This document shows positions 34,701 to 40,805 of a stretch of DNA of 64,000 bases, one piece after another. The translations under genes were made by a program, and so were the position numbers. The notes beneath the pieces are model-generated. The model did not search any database. It was not told the origin of the DNA and saw only the letters and a program-made list of their open reading frames with translations. Position 1 is the first letter of the stretch. Each line of letters starts with the position of its first letter. Source of the DNA: Paractinoplanes toevensis (GTDB taxonomy: Bacteria > Actinomycetota > Actinomycetes > Mycobacteriales > Micromonosporaceae); assembly GCF_018332695.1 (NCBI RefSeq), contig NZ_BOQN01000003.1, positions 90,623-154,622 of the forward strand. Direction: 5' to 3'.

Positions 34701-35276
34701 TACGTCTTCCCGTTCGAGAACCGCGGCCGCGAGATCGGGGTGACGCTGCCGCATCCGCACGGGCAGATCTACGCGTTCCCGTTCGTGCCGCCGAAAGCCG
34801 CCCGGATGATCGAGATGGCGTCCGGGCACACCGGCGGGAACCTGTTCCGGGACATCCTCGACGCCGAGCGGCGGGCCGGGACGCGGGTCGTCGTGGAGTC
34901 GGCGCACTGGACCGCCTACGTCCCGGCGGCCTCGCGGTGGCCGGTCGAGGTGCACCTGGCGCCGCACCGGGACGTGCCCGACCTGCCGGCGCTGAACTCG
35001 GCCGAGCGCGACGATCTGGCACTGATCTACCTGGACGTGCTGGGCCGCTTCGACCGCTACTTCCCGGGGGTGCGCGAAACGCCGTACATCTCGGGGGTCT
35101 TCCAGGCCCCGAGTCGCACCCACCGCGACCTTTTCCGCCTGCATCTGCAGGTTTTCTCGATTCTGCGGGCGCCCGGGAAACTGAAGTACCTGGCCGGGGT
35201 GGAATCGGCGATGGGCTCGTGGATCAGCGACACGACACCCGAGAAGGCCGCCGCCCGCCTTCGTTCGCTGGGCTGA
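31743..35276 (+). CDS. Fused GH35 beta-galactosidase and galactose-1-phosphate uridylyltransferase (GalT)
   Basis: GTG 31743 has GAGGAG six bases upstream; ATG 31806 is an alternative. One uninterrupted frame gives 1177 residues. Residues 30-400 are a GH35 barrel (RDGVPVIPVSGEIHYSRVPR; acid/base Glu184 in QIENE; nucleophile candidate Glu294 in ATCELGGG). Beta-sandwich domains follow, with a charged repeat at 607-656. From about 815 the protein is a complete GalT (ADGREIIYFDD, DYDVVVFENRFPSF, catalytic LPHPHGQIYAFPF, LKYLAGVESAMGSWI). There is no signal peptide, so both halves are cytoplasmic. The first half frees galactose from imported oligosaccharides; the second swaps UDP between glucose and galactose-1-phosphate. 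The galactokinase step between them is absent here. The usual GalT zinc Cys pair is replaced (ADQDPLAP). The gene is divergent from the transporter operon, with a mirrored operator. Confidence 0.9.
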   Translation: MPTEPLAVRHHPWSEPLRRPRMSNDEDARLGVSLTSRYLTRDGVPVIPVSGEIHYSRVPRARWRQRLRQMRAGGVTVAASYVFWLHHVEHRDAPRFDGNLDVAAFVDLAVAEGLDVILRLGPWCHGETRNGGFPDWVQQAPVRHRTDDPGYLAMVREWFGQIAAALDGRCGPDGPVIGIQIENELYDQPGHLRTLKRLAREAGMSAPLWTATAWGGADLPAEELLPLYGGYGDGFWVDSDAAWDPTFRDHYFFSHVWDDPGIGADVRRMQLQGMRADTAHPRTPSELFPPATCELGGGMATAYHRRPRPAALDVAAIAHCKIGNGSAWQGYYMYAGGTNPPGGLQESHDTGYPNDLPQLGYDFGAPIGEAGLPAESHALLRQQHAFLAAFGSSLAEMPSSLPEVRPSGVEDSGTLRWALRSDGESGFLFIAWHQPHVPLDLYRGARFRVELSGSEIVLPSEPIDIPAGTLARWPLALTLGGVRLDWATASALTVLPGAVATLVLVAEAGIEVTYSVGGSPATVEPGLSPVRLRHDGGELDLLVLPAAVAAEVWVCEAGPARRLLLSAAELTWGPDGRIESTGPGVRMYDPAGRAFADLPLESASATERSFSERSFSERKSDERSSAERKDDERSSHERKGDERKGDERSLDERKGDLRFSGGGAGTVGAELVRQAGGAVPVGYEKFDGRQSAPSPAVFEELAAVYRVVLPAWVAEPGADGYLRIRWAGDVGQLRVDGRVATDRFWDGSEWIVSLRDAGVRDGSEVTLHLLPLAVGSTISLPEDAGDRLAAADGQLLAIDSLAVEGRTVWREPHRVRRTSRSMADGREIIYFDDTEPYGARDAVDRRPLPAAADAPGPEMRYDPLTGEWIAIAAHRNDRTFLPAADQDPLAPTTPGGFPTEIAEASYDVVVFENRFPSFSPRVSGDPELVDGSSLWPVRPAAGRTEVVCFSSAPKGSFGSLSPHRARTVIEAWADRTADLGSRDDVEYVFPFENRGREIGVTLPHPHGQIYAFPFVPPKAARMIEMASGHTGGNLFRDILDAERRAGTRVVVESAHWTAYVPAASRWPVEVHLAPHRDVPDLPALNSAERDDLALIYLDVLGRFDRYFPGVRETPYISGVFQAPSRTHRDLFRLHLQVFSILRAPGKLKYLAGVESAMGSWISDTTPEKAAARLRSLG
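33561..33710 (+). repeat. Ten tandem 15-bp units encoding a charged ER-x-x-x repeat
   Basis: Ten contiguous 15-bp units begin GAGCGTTCG or GAACGT(TCG/AAG) and encode five-residue blocks: ERSFS twice, then ERKSD, ERSSA, ERKDD, ERSSH, ERKGD twice, ERSLD and ERKGD. All are in frame within the GH35 half, between beta-sandwich domains. The region is rich in Glu, Arg, Lys, Asp and Ser and should be disordered. Confidence 0.95.
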
Positions 35277-35286
35277 TCCCGCCGGT

Positions 35287-35320
35287 GGGGGTGCCGGTCG
35301 GAGCCGGCGCCGGCACCCCC
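35287..35320 (+). terminator. Hairpin terminator after the GH35-GalT gene
   Basis: Perfect 11-bp arms GGGGGTGCCGG (35287-35297) and CCGGCACCCCC (35310-35320), starting 10 nt after the stop. No T-run follows. Confidence 0.7.
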
Positions 35321-35505
35321 TCATCCGGCGCTCAGCCGGTGATCCTTTTCGGGCAGCCCTCCCATTTAAAATCTGCCACCGTCAATATGTGGCGTCAATG
35401 AATTCCATTTGCAGATTTGTTGCAGAATCGGTGGCTTTTATTGGTGTCGATGCGCGGCGCACCCGCTGTCCGTCACTCCCGGTGGATAAGCAGGACCATA
35501 GTCGT

Positions 35506-36117
35506 ATGACTATCCGGTCGTTGTCGCGCCGGCGGCAGAACACGTCCCGGTTGCTCCCGTTGCTGCGCTCGCCGCTGCTGGGGGAACTGATGGCGTGGAT
35601 CTGCCTGCATCCGGAGATGAACTACTCGCTGCCCGAGCTGGCCCGCCGGTTCAAGGTCTCCCGGTCGGCCATCGGCAAGGAGGCCGACCGGCTCGCCGAG
35701 GCCGGGCTGGTCCGCTCCGAGTGGCGCGGCAACCTGCGCCTGCTGCGGGCGGAACCCGCGAACCCGCTGGTGCGGCCGCTGACCGAGGTGCTGGCGCTGA
35801 CCTACGGGCCGATCGCGGTGCTGGCGGACCTGCTTCCGGCGGTGCCGGGCCTGGCCGAGGCCTATCTGTACGGGTCGTGGGCGGCCCGCTACGCCGGTGA
35901 GCCCGGCCCGCCGCCGCAGGAGGTCGACGTGCTGGTGGTCGGCGACGTCGACGAGAGCGACCTGGCCGGCGCCGCCGATGCCGCGGAACATCAGCTGGGC
36001 CGCCCGGTGAACATCTACCGGGTGTCCAGCATGGAGTGGCGCTGGCCCGAGCGCGACCCGTTCCTGATGTGGGTGCGCGCCAGCCCGGCCTTCGCCCTGG
36101 TGGGCGCACCCCGCTGA
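35506..36117 (+). CDS. HTH-nucleotidyltransferase fusion (copy 1)
   Basis: The product has 203 residues from ATG 35506. The N-terminal half is a winged HTH (LRSPLLGELMAWICLHPEMNYSLPELARRFKVSRSAIGKEADRLAEAGLVRSE, about 20-75). The C-terminal half is a minimal nucleotidyltransferase (MNT-like): YLYGSWAARYAGEPGPPPQEVDVLVVGD. In the metal-binding pair the first acidic residue is Glu (EVD) rather than the usual Asp. Proteins of this kind combine DNA binding with a possible nucleotidyl-transfer activity on a protein or RNA. No HEPN toxin partner lies beside it. A paralogue follows 93 bp downstream. TGCAGAA occurs in its upstream region (35421-35427), as in the inverted repeat of the second copy. 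Confidence 0.8.
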   Translation: MTIRSLSRRRQNTSRLLPLLRSPLLGELMAWICLHPEMNYSLPELARRFKVSRSAIGKEADRLAEAGLVRSEWRGNLRLLRAEPANPLVRPLTEVLALTYGPIAVLADLLPAVPGLAEAYLYGSWAARYAGEPGPPPQEVDVLVVGDVDESDLAGAADAAEHQLGRPVNIYRVSSMEWRWPERDPFLMWVRASPAFALVGAPR

Positions 36118-36190
36118 CCCGGCTGCGGCCTGGCGCCTCACCTAGCCGCATGACAAGCTAGTCCCATGACTACTGCCATGGACCTGTCCT

Positions 36191-36224
36191 TGCACATTCT
36201 GCAAGGTAGTATGCAGAACGTGCA
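36191..36224 (+). promoter_or_regulatory. Inverted repeat spanning the start codon of HTH-nucleotidyltransferase copy 2
   Basis: TGCACATTCTGCA (36191-36203) and TGCAGAACGTGCA (36212-36224) are inverted repeats matching at 12 of 13 positions, with an 8-nt spacer that holds part of the ribosome site and the A of ATG 36211. It is a candidate autoregulatory operator or mRNA hairpin. Confidence 0.6.
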
Positions 36225-36810
36225 ATCTCGGTCCCAGCTTCTTCCGTTGCTGCGCTCGCCGTTGCTCGGCGAGCTGCTGGCCTGGATCTACCTGCACCCT
36301 GAGGAGAGCGCTTCGGTCACCGAGCTGGCTCGCCGATTCGGAGTGTCCCAGTCGACCGTCAGTCGCGAAGCGGATCGCCTCACCGAGGCGGGTCTCATTC
36401 GCGCGGAACGCCGCGGCAACCTGCGGTTGCTGCGAGCCGACCTCACCGGCCCGCTCGCCCGGCCCCTCACGGAACTTCTGGCACTGACCTACGGCCCCTC
36501 AGCCGTCCTCGCCGACCTGCTCCCGGCAATACCCGGCGTGCAAGAGTCCTACATCTACGGCTCATGGGCCGCCCGCTACGGCGGTGAGCCCGGACCACCG
36601 CCGCATGACGTCGACGTGCTCGTGGTGGGTGATGCCGACGAGGACGATCTGGACGAGGCGGCCCGCCACGCGGAGAGCCGCCTCGGCCGAGAGGTGAACA
36701 TCCACCGCGTCTCCGTCGCGAGCTGGCGATCCGCCGACGATCCGTTCCTGACGTCGGTGAGGTCCCGCCCGATCTACGCCATCGTCGAGCCGGGAGACCC
36801 ACAGTTCTGA
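36211..36810 (+). CDS. HTH-nucleotidyltransferase fusion (copy 2)
   Basis: The product has 199 residues from ATG 36211 (AAGG six bases upstream); ATG 36166 and 36178 are in-frame alternatives, but the paralogue's N-terminus fits the shorter form better. The winged HTH (LLPLLRSPLLGELLAWIYLHPEESASVTELARRFGVSQSTVSREADRL) and MNT-like domain (YIYGSWAARYGGEPGPPPHDVDVLVVGD) align with copy 1 throughout. Here the metal-binding pair is intact (DVD). The close similarity, same order and tandem position show a duplication. The start codon lies inside an inverted repeat, suggesting the protein controls its own synthesis. Beta-like palm residues typical of larger polymerases are absent. Confidence 0.8.
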   Translation: MQNVQSRSQLLPLLRSPLLGELLAWIYLHPEESASVTELARRFGVSQSTVSREADRLTEAGLIRAERRGNLRLLRADLTGPLARPLTELLALTYGPSAVLADLLPAIPGVQESYIYGSWAARYGGEPGPPPHDVDVLVVGDADEDDLDEAARHAESRLGREVNIHRVSVASWRSADDPFLTSVRSRPIYAIVEPGDPQF

Positions 36811-36854
36811 GTGGGGCGGCGGGTCGCGAACGGTCGGTGTAGCGTCCCTGACCC

Positions 36855-37964
36855 GTGAGGCGTTGGACCGGTGTGGCTGCGGTGCTCGTGCTGGTGGTCG
36901 GTCTGCTCGACGGCTGTGGGCCGGCGTTTCGCAGTGGTGACTGCCCGGGTGGGGACGTCACGCCGGTCAGTGGCGGAGCGGCTGCCGGTGGGCCCGGTGT
37001 GGCGGGTGGGCTCTGGGTCGCCGACGGGAGCGGTGCCGTGCGCAGGGTCGACGGGCGCACCGGGGAGACCATCGCTACGGCCACCGTGGCCGGGGTCGAG
37101 CCGCGCATGCCGCCCGCGCTCGTCGCCGCGGGCGGGCGGCTGTGGGTCTACCGGTTTGATACCGGTGCCGTCGCGCTGATCGATCCGGGGAGCGGGGCCG
37201 TGGTCGCGCGGGCCACGGTGGAACCGGTGACCCCGGCGGTGGACAACCTGCTGCAGTACGCGCACGGGGCGCTGTGGATCGCCCAGCCCGGCCGGCTGTG
37301 GCGGGTCACGGTGGCCGGCAGGGTCAGCAGAACTCCGCTGCCGGACGGCTTCGAACCCTCGGCGGCGGCCGCCACCGAGCGCCGGCTGTGGCTGGCCGCC
37401 GGCCGACGGCTGCTGCGGATCGACCCGGTCGCGCCATCGAGCGTCGTCGAGCTCGGGCTTCCGCAGAACGTTGCCGAACTCTCGTACGCCGCCGGCGGGC
37501 TCTACGCCGCCGGCGTCAACTCGCCGGTCGTCCACCGCCTCGACCCGGTGACCGGGGCGGTCGCCGGACAGACCCGGCTGCGGCACGACGAGCTGGCGCT
37601 CTCGCTGGCCGGCGGCTGGGCGATCGGTAACTGCGGCAGCGTGGTCCGGCTCGGCGACGGGCTCACCGTACGGGTCTCGGATGTCTCCCAGGACCTTCCG
37701 TCGGTGCTGGCGTTCGGTGACCTCTGGGTCGCCGACGAGGTCGCCTCCGAGGTCGTCCGGATCGACGGGGCGACCGGGGCGGTGCGGGCCCGGTTGCCGG
37801 TCGTGGCGGCCGATCCGGACGATCCCGCCTTCCACCTGCTCGCGGGCAGCGGCAGCGTGTGGGTCCTCGACGGCGGGGTGTCCCGGGTCGACCCGGAGGC
37901 GGGCCGGGTCACCCGGATCGTGCCGGCCACGATCGGCGCCGGGCCGGCGGTGGCCGCCTTCTAG
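36855..37964 (+). CDS. Beta-propeller lipoprotein of unknown role
   Basis: GTG 36855 gives 369 residues: a lipoprotein-like signal (MRRWTGVAAVLVLVVGLLDGC), then repeated blades of the YncE/PQQ type with the pattern GGLWVADGSGAVRRVDGRTGE, GRLWVYRFDTGAVALIDPGSGAVVA, GALWIAQPGRLWRV, GGLYAAGVNSPVVHRLDPVTGAV, GDLWVADEVASEVVRIDGATGAV, GSVWVLDGGVSRVDPEAGRV. Each blade has an L/YWV strand followed by a turn with Asp. It probably forms a six- or seven-bladed propeller outside the membrane that binds a ligand or protein. No catalytic motif is seen. TAGCGT lies 9 nt upstream (36840-36845), close to leaderless. Its stop overlaps the convergent PhyH gene by 4 bp. Confidence 0.78.
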   Translation: MRRWTGVAAVLVLVVGLLDGCGPAFRSGDCPGGDVTPVSGGAAAGGPGVAGGLWVADGSGAVRRVDGRTGETIATATVAGVEPRMPPALVAAGGRLWVYRFDTGAVALIDPGSGAVVARATVEPVTPAVDNLLQYAHGALWIAQPGRLWRVTVAGRVSRTPLPDGFEPSAAAATERRLWLAAGRRLLRIDPVAPSSVVELGLPQNVAELSYAAGGLYAAGVNSPVVHRLDPVTGAVAGQTRLRHDELALSLAGGWAIGNCGSVVRLGDGLTVRVSDVSQDLPSVLAFGDLWVADEVASEVVRIDGATGAVRARLPVVAADPDDPAFHLLAGSGSVWVLDGGVSRVDPEAGRVTRIVPATIGAGPAVAAF

Positions 37965-39013
37965 GCGGCCAGGGACTTCCGGAGGAGTTCGGCCTGGGTG
38001 GGCGGCGCGAGGCCGTCGATCGGCTGGTCGTGGTCCAGGTCGGCGGGGAAGGCGTACCCTTCCGCGGTGGCCGCGATGACGTTCTCCACCGAGCCCTGGT
38101 AGGTGCGCAGCACCGGATACAGCGCCCGCACCATCGCGGCCCGGTCGACCTTCTCCATCGCTCGGCCGAAGGCCGACGACACCTGCAGGAGGTTGGCCAT
38201 CCGGCGTACGTCCGTCGAGTGGTTCGTGCCGGCGCCGTGGAACACGGCCGGGTTGAAGAAGGCGGCGTCGCCCTTGGACAGTGGCAGCTGCACGCGGTGG
38301 GCCTCGAAGTACTCGGTGAACTCGGGGCGGTGGTAGGCGACGTAGCCGGCCGGGTACTTCTGCGAGTGCGGCAGGTACAGCGTCGGTCCGGTCTCCAGCG
38401 GCATGTCGACGTGCGCGACCGCGCCCTGCAGGGTCAGCAGCGGGGACAGCGCGTGGATGTGCGCGGGGTAGCGCAGCGCCTGCTCCTGGGACATGAACCC
38501 GAGGTGGTAGTCACGGTGGGCGACCTGCGCGACGCCGCCCGGATTGACCACGTTGACCTGCGAGGTCACCTGGTAGCCGGTGCCCAGCCAGGCCTGGCAG
38601 ATCAGCGCCAGGGTGTCGTTGTCGTAGTAGGCGGCGAACGCGGCCGGGTCACGCAGCGCGAACTTGTCCAGCGCGCCCCACACCCGGTCGTTGGCGCCGG
38701 GCTTCGCGAAGTGGTCGCCGCCGGTCACGCCGGCGGCCCGCTGCTCGGCGATCATGTCGGTGAACACGGCCGTGGCCCGGTCGACCACGTCGGCCGCGAA
38801 CGCCCCGCGGAAGACCACGATGCCGGGGCCGTCCATCAGGGCCCGGGCGAGTTCGGACTGGATCTCCCGGGTGTTCGGCAGGTTCCCGGGGTAGATCAGC
38901 ACGCCGTCCACGACGTCGTCGGCATGCGGGTAGTCGGCGATTTCCGTCTTCTGTTCGCAGACTGTCCGGAAATCCTCCAGGTCGCAGTCCGCGGCGGTGA
39001 ACCAGGTTGTCAT
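37961..39013 (-). CDS. Phytanoyl-CoA dioxygenase (PhyH)-family oxygenase
   Basis: The product has 350 residues. It is an Fe(II)/2-oxoglutarate dioxygenase: a GPGIVVFRGAF entry strand, the HxD iron ligands in AHRDYHLGF, the distal His in FFNPAVFHGAGTNHS, and DVRRMANLLQVS with the Arg expected to bind 2-oxoglutarate. PhyH-type enzymes hydroxylate lipids, amino acids or natural-product intermediates; the substrate is not apparent. There is no signal peptide. The start is supported by a leaderless -10 box. It is divergent from a LacI-type regulator, with about 61 bp between starts, so control by that regulator is likely. Confidence 0.86.
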   Translation of the reverse strand: MTTWFTAADCDLEDFRTVCEQKTEIADYPHADDVVDGVLIYPGNLPNTREIQSELARALMDGPGIVVFRGAFAADVVDRATAVFTDMIAEQRAAGVTGGDHFAKPGANDRVWGALDKFALRDPAAFAAYYDNDTLALICQAWLGTGYQVTSQVNVVNPGGVAQVAHRDYHLGFMSQEQALRYPAHIHALSPLLTLQGAVAHVDMPLETGPTLYLPHSQKYPAGYVAYHRPEFTEYFEAHRVQLPLSKGDAAFFNPAVFHGAGTNHSTDVRRMANLLQVSSAFGRAMEKVDRAAMVRALYPVLRTYQGSVENVIAATAEGYAFPADLDHDQPIDGLAPPTQAELLRKSLAA

Positions 39014-39019
39014 GCCGTC

Positions 39020-39025
39020 ACGCTA
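39020..39025 (-). promoter_or_regulatory. -10 hexamer TAGCGT, leaderless promoter of the PhyH gene
   Basis: On the minus strand TAGCGT is followed by 6 nt and ATG 39013. There is no Shine-Dalgarno sequence. Confidence 0.5.
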
Positions 39026-39050
39026 GGTCGCATCGAGGCATCGAAGAGCC

Positions 39051-39065
39051 TTGAGAAACCCTCAA
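39051..39065. promoter_or_regulatory. Inverted repeat between the PhyH and LacI-type genes
   Basis: TTGAG-AAACC-CTCAA lies 10 bp upstream of the regulator's ATG and 26 bp upstream of the PhyH -10. It is a candidate operator for the divergent pair. Confidence 0.45.
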
Positions 39066-39074
39066 AACCCCATC

Positions 39075-40112
39075 ATGGTGTACGGGGTGAAGCACTCATT
39101 CCGGATCCGGGAGATCGCCGCGCAGGCCGGGCTCAGTGAAGCCACTGTGGACCGGGTGCTGAACGGCCGTGGCGGGGTGCGGGAGAGCACCGCCCAGGAG
39201 GTTCGCCTGGCCATCGCGGAGCTCGACCGGCAGCGAACCCAGGTGCGCCTCGGTGGCCGTACGTTCATGGTCGATGTGGTCGTGCAGGCGCCGCCGCGGT
39301 TCTCCGCGGCGATCCGCGCCGCCCTCGAGGCCGAGCTGCCCGGCCTGCGCCCGGCGGTGTTCCGGGCCCGGTTCCACCTGCTCGATTCGCCGTCGGCCGC
39401 CGATGTGGAGGCCGTGCTCGACCGGATCGGCCGCACCCGCTCGCACGGCGTGATCCTGAAGGCGCCGGACGTCCCGGAGGTGGTCGCGGCCACCCGCCGG
39501 CTGACCGCGCCGCTGGTCACCCTGGTGACCGACCTGCCGGGCAGCCCCCGCGTCACCTACGTCGGCATCGACAACCGGGCGGCCGGTGCCACCGCCGCCT
39601 ACCTGATCCAGCACTGGCTGGGCGACCGGCCCGGCGACGTGCTCGTCGTGCGCGGGCACGGCTCGTTCCGCGGCGAGGACGAGCGGGAGGCCGGTTTTCG
39701 TGCCGAACTGGCCGGGGGAGTGGCCCGCCGGGTGCTGGAGGTGGTCGACGCCGAGGACCGGGCCGACGCGGTCGGGGCCGGCATCCGCGAGGTGCTGGCC
39801 GGCCACGGGCCGGTGCGGGCGATCTACTCGCTGTACGCGGGGGCCGGCGGCAACGCGGCGGTCGTCGCCGCGTTCGCCACGCAGCACCGGTCCTACGACG
39901 TGTTCGTCGCGCACGACCTGGACGGCGAGAACACCGCGCTGCTGCGGGAACGGAAGCTGTCCGTGGTGCTGCACCACGACCTGCGCACCGACCTGCGCCG
40001 TGCCTGCCACGCCATCATGCAGGCGCAGGGCGTGCTGCCCGGGCCGGTGCGCACCAATCCGTCCGCCGTGCAGGTGATCACCCCGCACAACGCGCCGCCG
40101 GTGGAGTTCTGA
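39075..40112 (+). CDS. LacI-type transcriptional regulator next to the PhyH gene
   Basis: The product has 345 residues from ATG 39075; no convincing ribosome site is seen, and GTG 39087 is possible. The N-terminal HTH reads RIREIAAQAGLSEATVDRVLNGRGGVRESTAQEVRLAI. The sensor domain is periplasmic-binding-like (HGVILKAPDVPEVVAATRRL, VTYVGIDNRAAGATAAYLI, GDVLVVRGHGSFRGEDEREAGF, SYDVFVAHDLDGENTALLRERKLSVVLHHDLRTDLRRA). That last block is typical of LacI proteins with a sugar-amino or inositol-like ligand pocket; the effector is unknown. Its stop and that of the next convergent gene are directly adjacent. Confidence 0.88.
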   Translation: MVYGVKHSFRIREIAAQAGLSEATVDRVLNGRGGVRESTAQEVRLAIAELDRQRTQVRLGGRTFMVDVVVQAPPRFSAAIRAALEAELPGLRPAVFRARFHLLDSPSAADVEAVLDRIGRTRSHGVILKAPDVPEVVAATRRLTAPLVTLVTDLPGSPRVTYVGIDNRAAGATAAYLIQHWLGDRPGDVLVVRGHGSFRGEDEREAGFRAELAGGVARRVLEVVDAEDRADAVGAGIREVLAGHGPVRAIYSLYAGAGGNAAVVAAFATQHRSYDVFVAHDLDGENTALLRERKLSVVLHHDLRTDLRRACHAIMQAQGVLPGPVRTNPSAVQVITPHNAPPVEF

Positions 40113-40700
40113 TCAGGCCGGTTGCGTCGGCGCCGGCGGCCGCGCCCCGGGCGCGCGGCTCAGGTACTCCTGCCTGAACTGGGCCGACCTGGTGCCGATC
40201 TTGCGGAGCCGGAGGTTGCGGTGGATCTCGTCGAGGTCGGCCTCGGCGATCAGGCACACCAGATGCTCGAAGAAGGACAGGTAGGTCGGCGACCGGAGCT
40301 CCCGCTCCTTCACGATGTAGGGCTCCAGCGCGAACCACACCCGCCGCGCCCGGGTCGGCATCAGGCTGACCACCATCGTCTCCTGGAGGCTGCCGGTGAC
40401 GATCAGCGCGCCGAGGCTGGTGTAGTACAGGCCGACCCGGCTGATGTGCCGCCGGCCCTCCGGCGGCAGCCCGCTGATGCCCTCCGCCGGCGGTTGCTTC
40501 GGCAGGCGGTGGACGATGTAGTCCTCGCTGTTCAGGAACTCCTCCGTGCGGCACTCCCGGGTGAGCAGCTCGATCGCCACGACGGTGTCGTCCGACCGGC
40601 GCATCAGGCGCAGCTGGTGCCGGGCGAACAGGCTCGAGACCAGGATCGCCGACAGCGAGATGATGACGGCCGCGATGTTGACGGCGAGGCCCGTGTTCAC
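40113..40700 (-). CDS. Membrane-anchored protein of unknown function
   Basis: GTG 40700 gives 195 residues: one N-terminal membrane helix (LAVNIAAVIISLSAILVSSLFA), then a cytoplasmic region of about 165 residues (RHQLRLMRRSDDTVVAIELLTRECRTEEFLNSEDYIV, ISRVGLYYTSLGALIVTGSLQETMVVSLM, YLSFFEHLVCLIAEADLDEIHRNLRLRKIGT). The pattern of a short membrane anchor with a helical domain containing Y.SLG.L resembles actinobacterial DUF4760/DUF6082-like proteins, without certainty. The start is supported by a leaderless -10 box (40707-40712). Confidence 0.72.
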   Translation of the reverse strand: MNTGLAVNIAAVIISLSAILVSSLFARHQLRLMRRSDDTVVAIELLTRECRTEEFLNSEDYIVHRLPKQPPAEGISGLPPEGRRHISRVGLYYTSLGALIVTGSLQETMVVSLMPTRARRVWFALEPYIVKERELRSPTYLSFFEHLVCLIAEADLDEIHRNLRLRKIGTRSAQFRQEYLSRAPGARPPAPTQPA

Positions 40701-40706
40701 ACCTCG

Positions 40707-40712
40707 ACGGTA
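40707..40712 (-). promoter_or_regulatory. -10 hexamer TACCGT, leaderless promoter
   Basis: On the minus strand TACCGT is followed by 6 nt and GTG 40700. Confidence 0.45.
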
Positions 40713-40805
40713 GCCACGCCGGTCAATGCGGCCGAACGTGTGCGGGGGCCGCCGTGGGCCTGGTTGAATCGGAAAGGTGCGCGTACTGAGCAGGAGAGGA
40801 TCCTC

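Noticed and set aside
34206..35276. A separate galT gene starting at ATG 34206
   Set aside because: No ribosome site precedes it, and the GalT-like residues VRRTSRS begin upstream of that ATG in the same open frame. A fused protein is the simpler reading, though internal initiation is not excluded.
35506..36810. HEPN-MNT toxin-antitoxin module
   Set aside because: No HEPN-like gene adjoins the nucleotidyltransferases; the upstream gene is GH35-GalT and the downstream one a beta-propeller lipoprotein.
39051..39074. TTG 39051 as the start of the LacI-type regulator
   Set aside because: It lies within the inverted repeat TTGAG-AAACC-CTCAA and adds residues unlike the family N-terminus.
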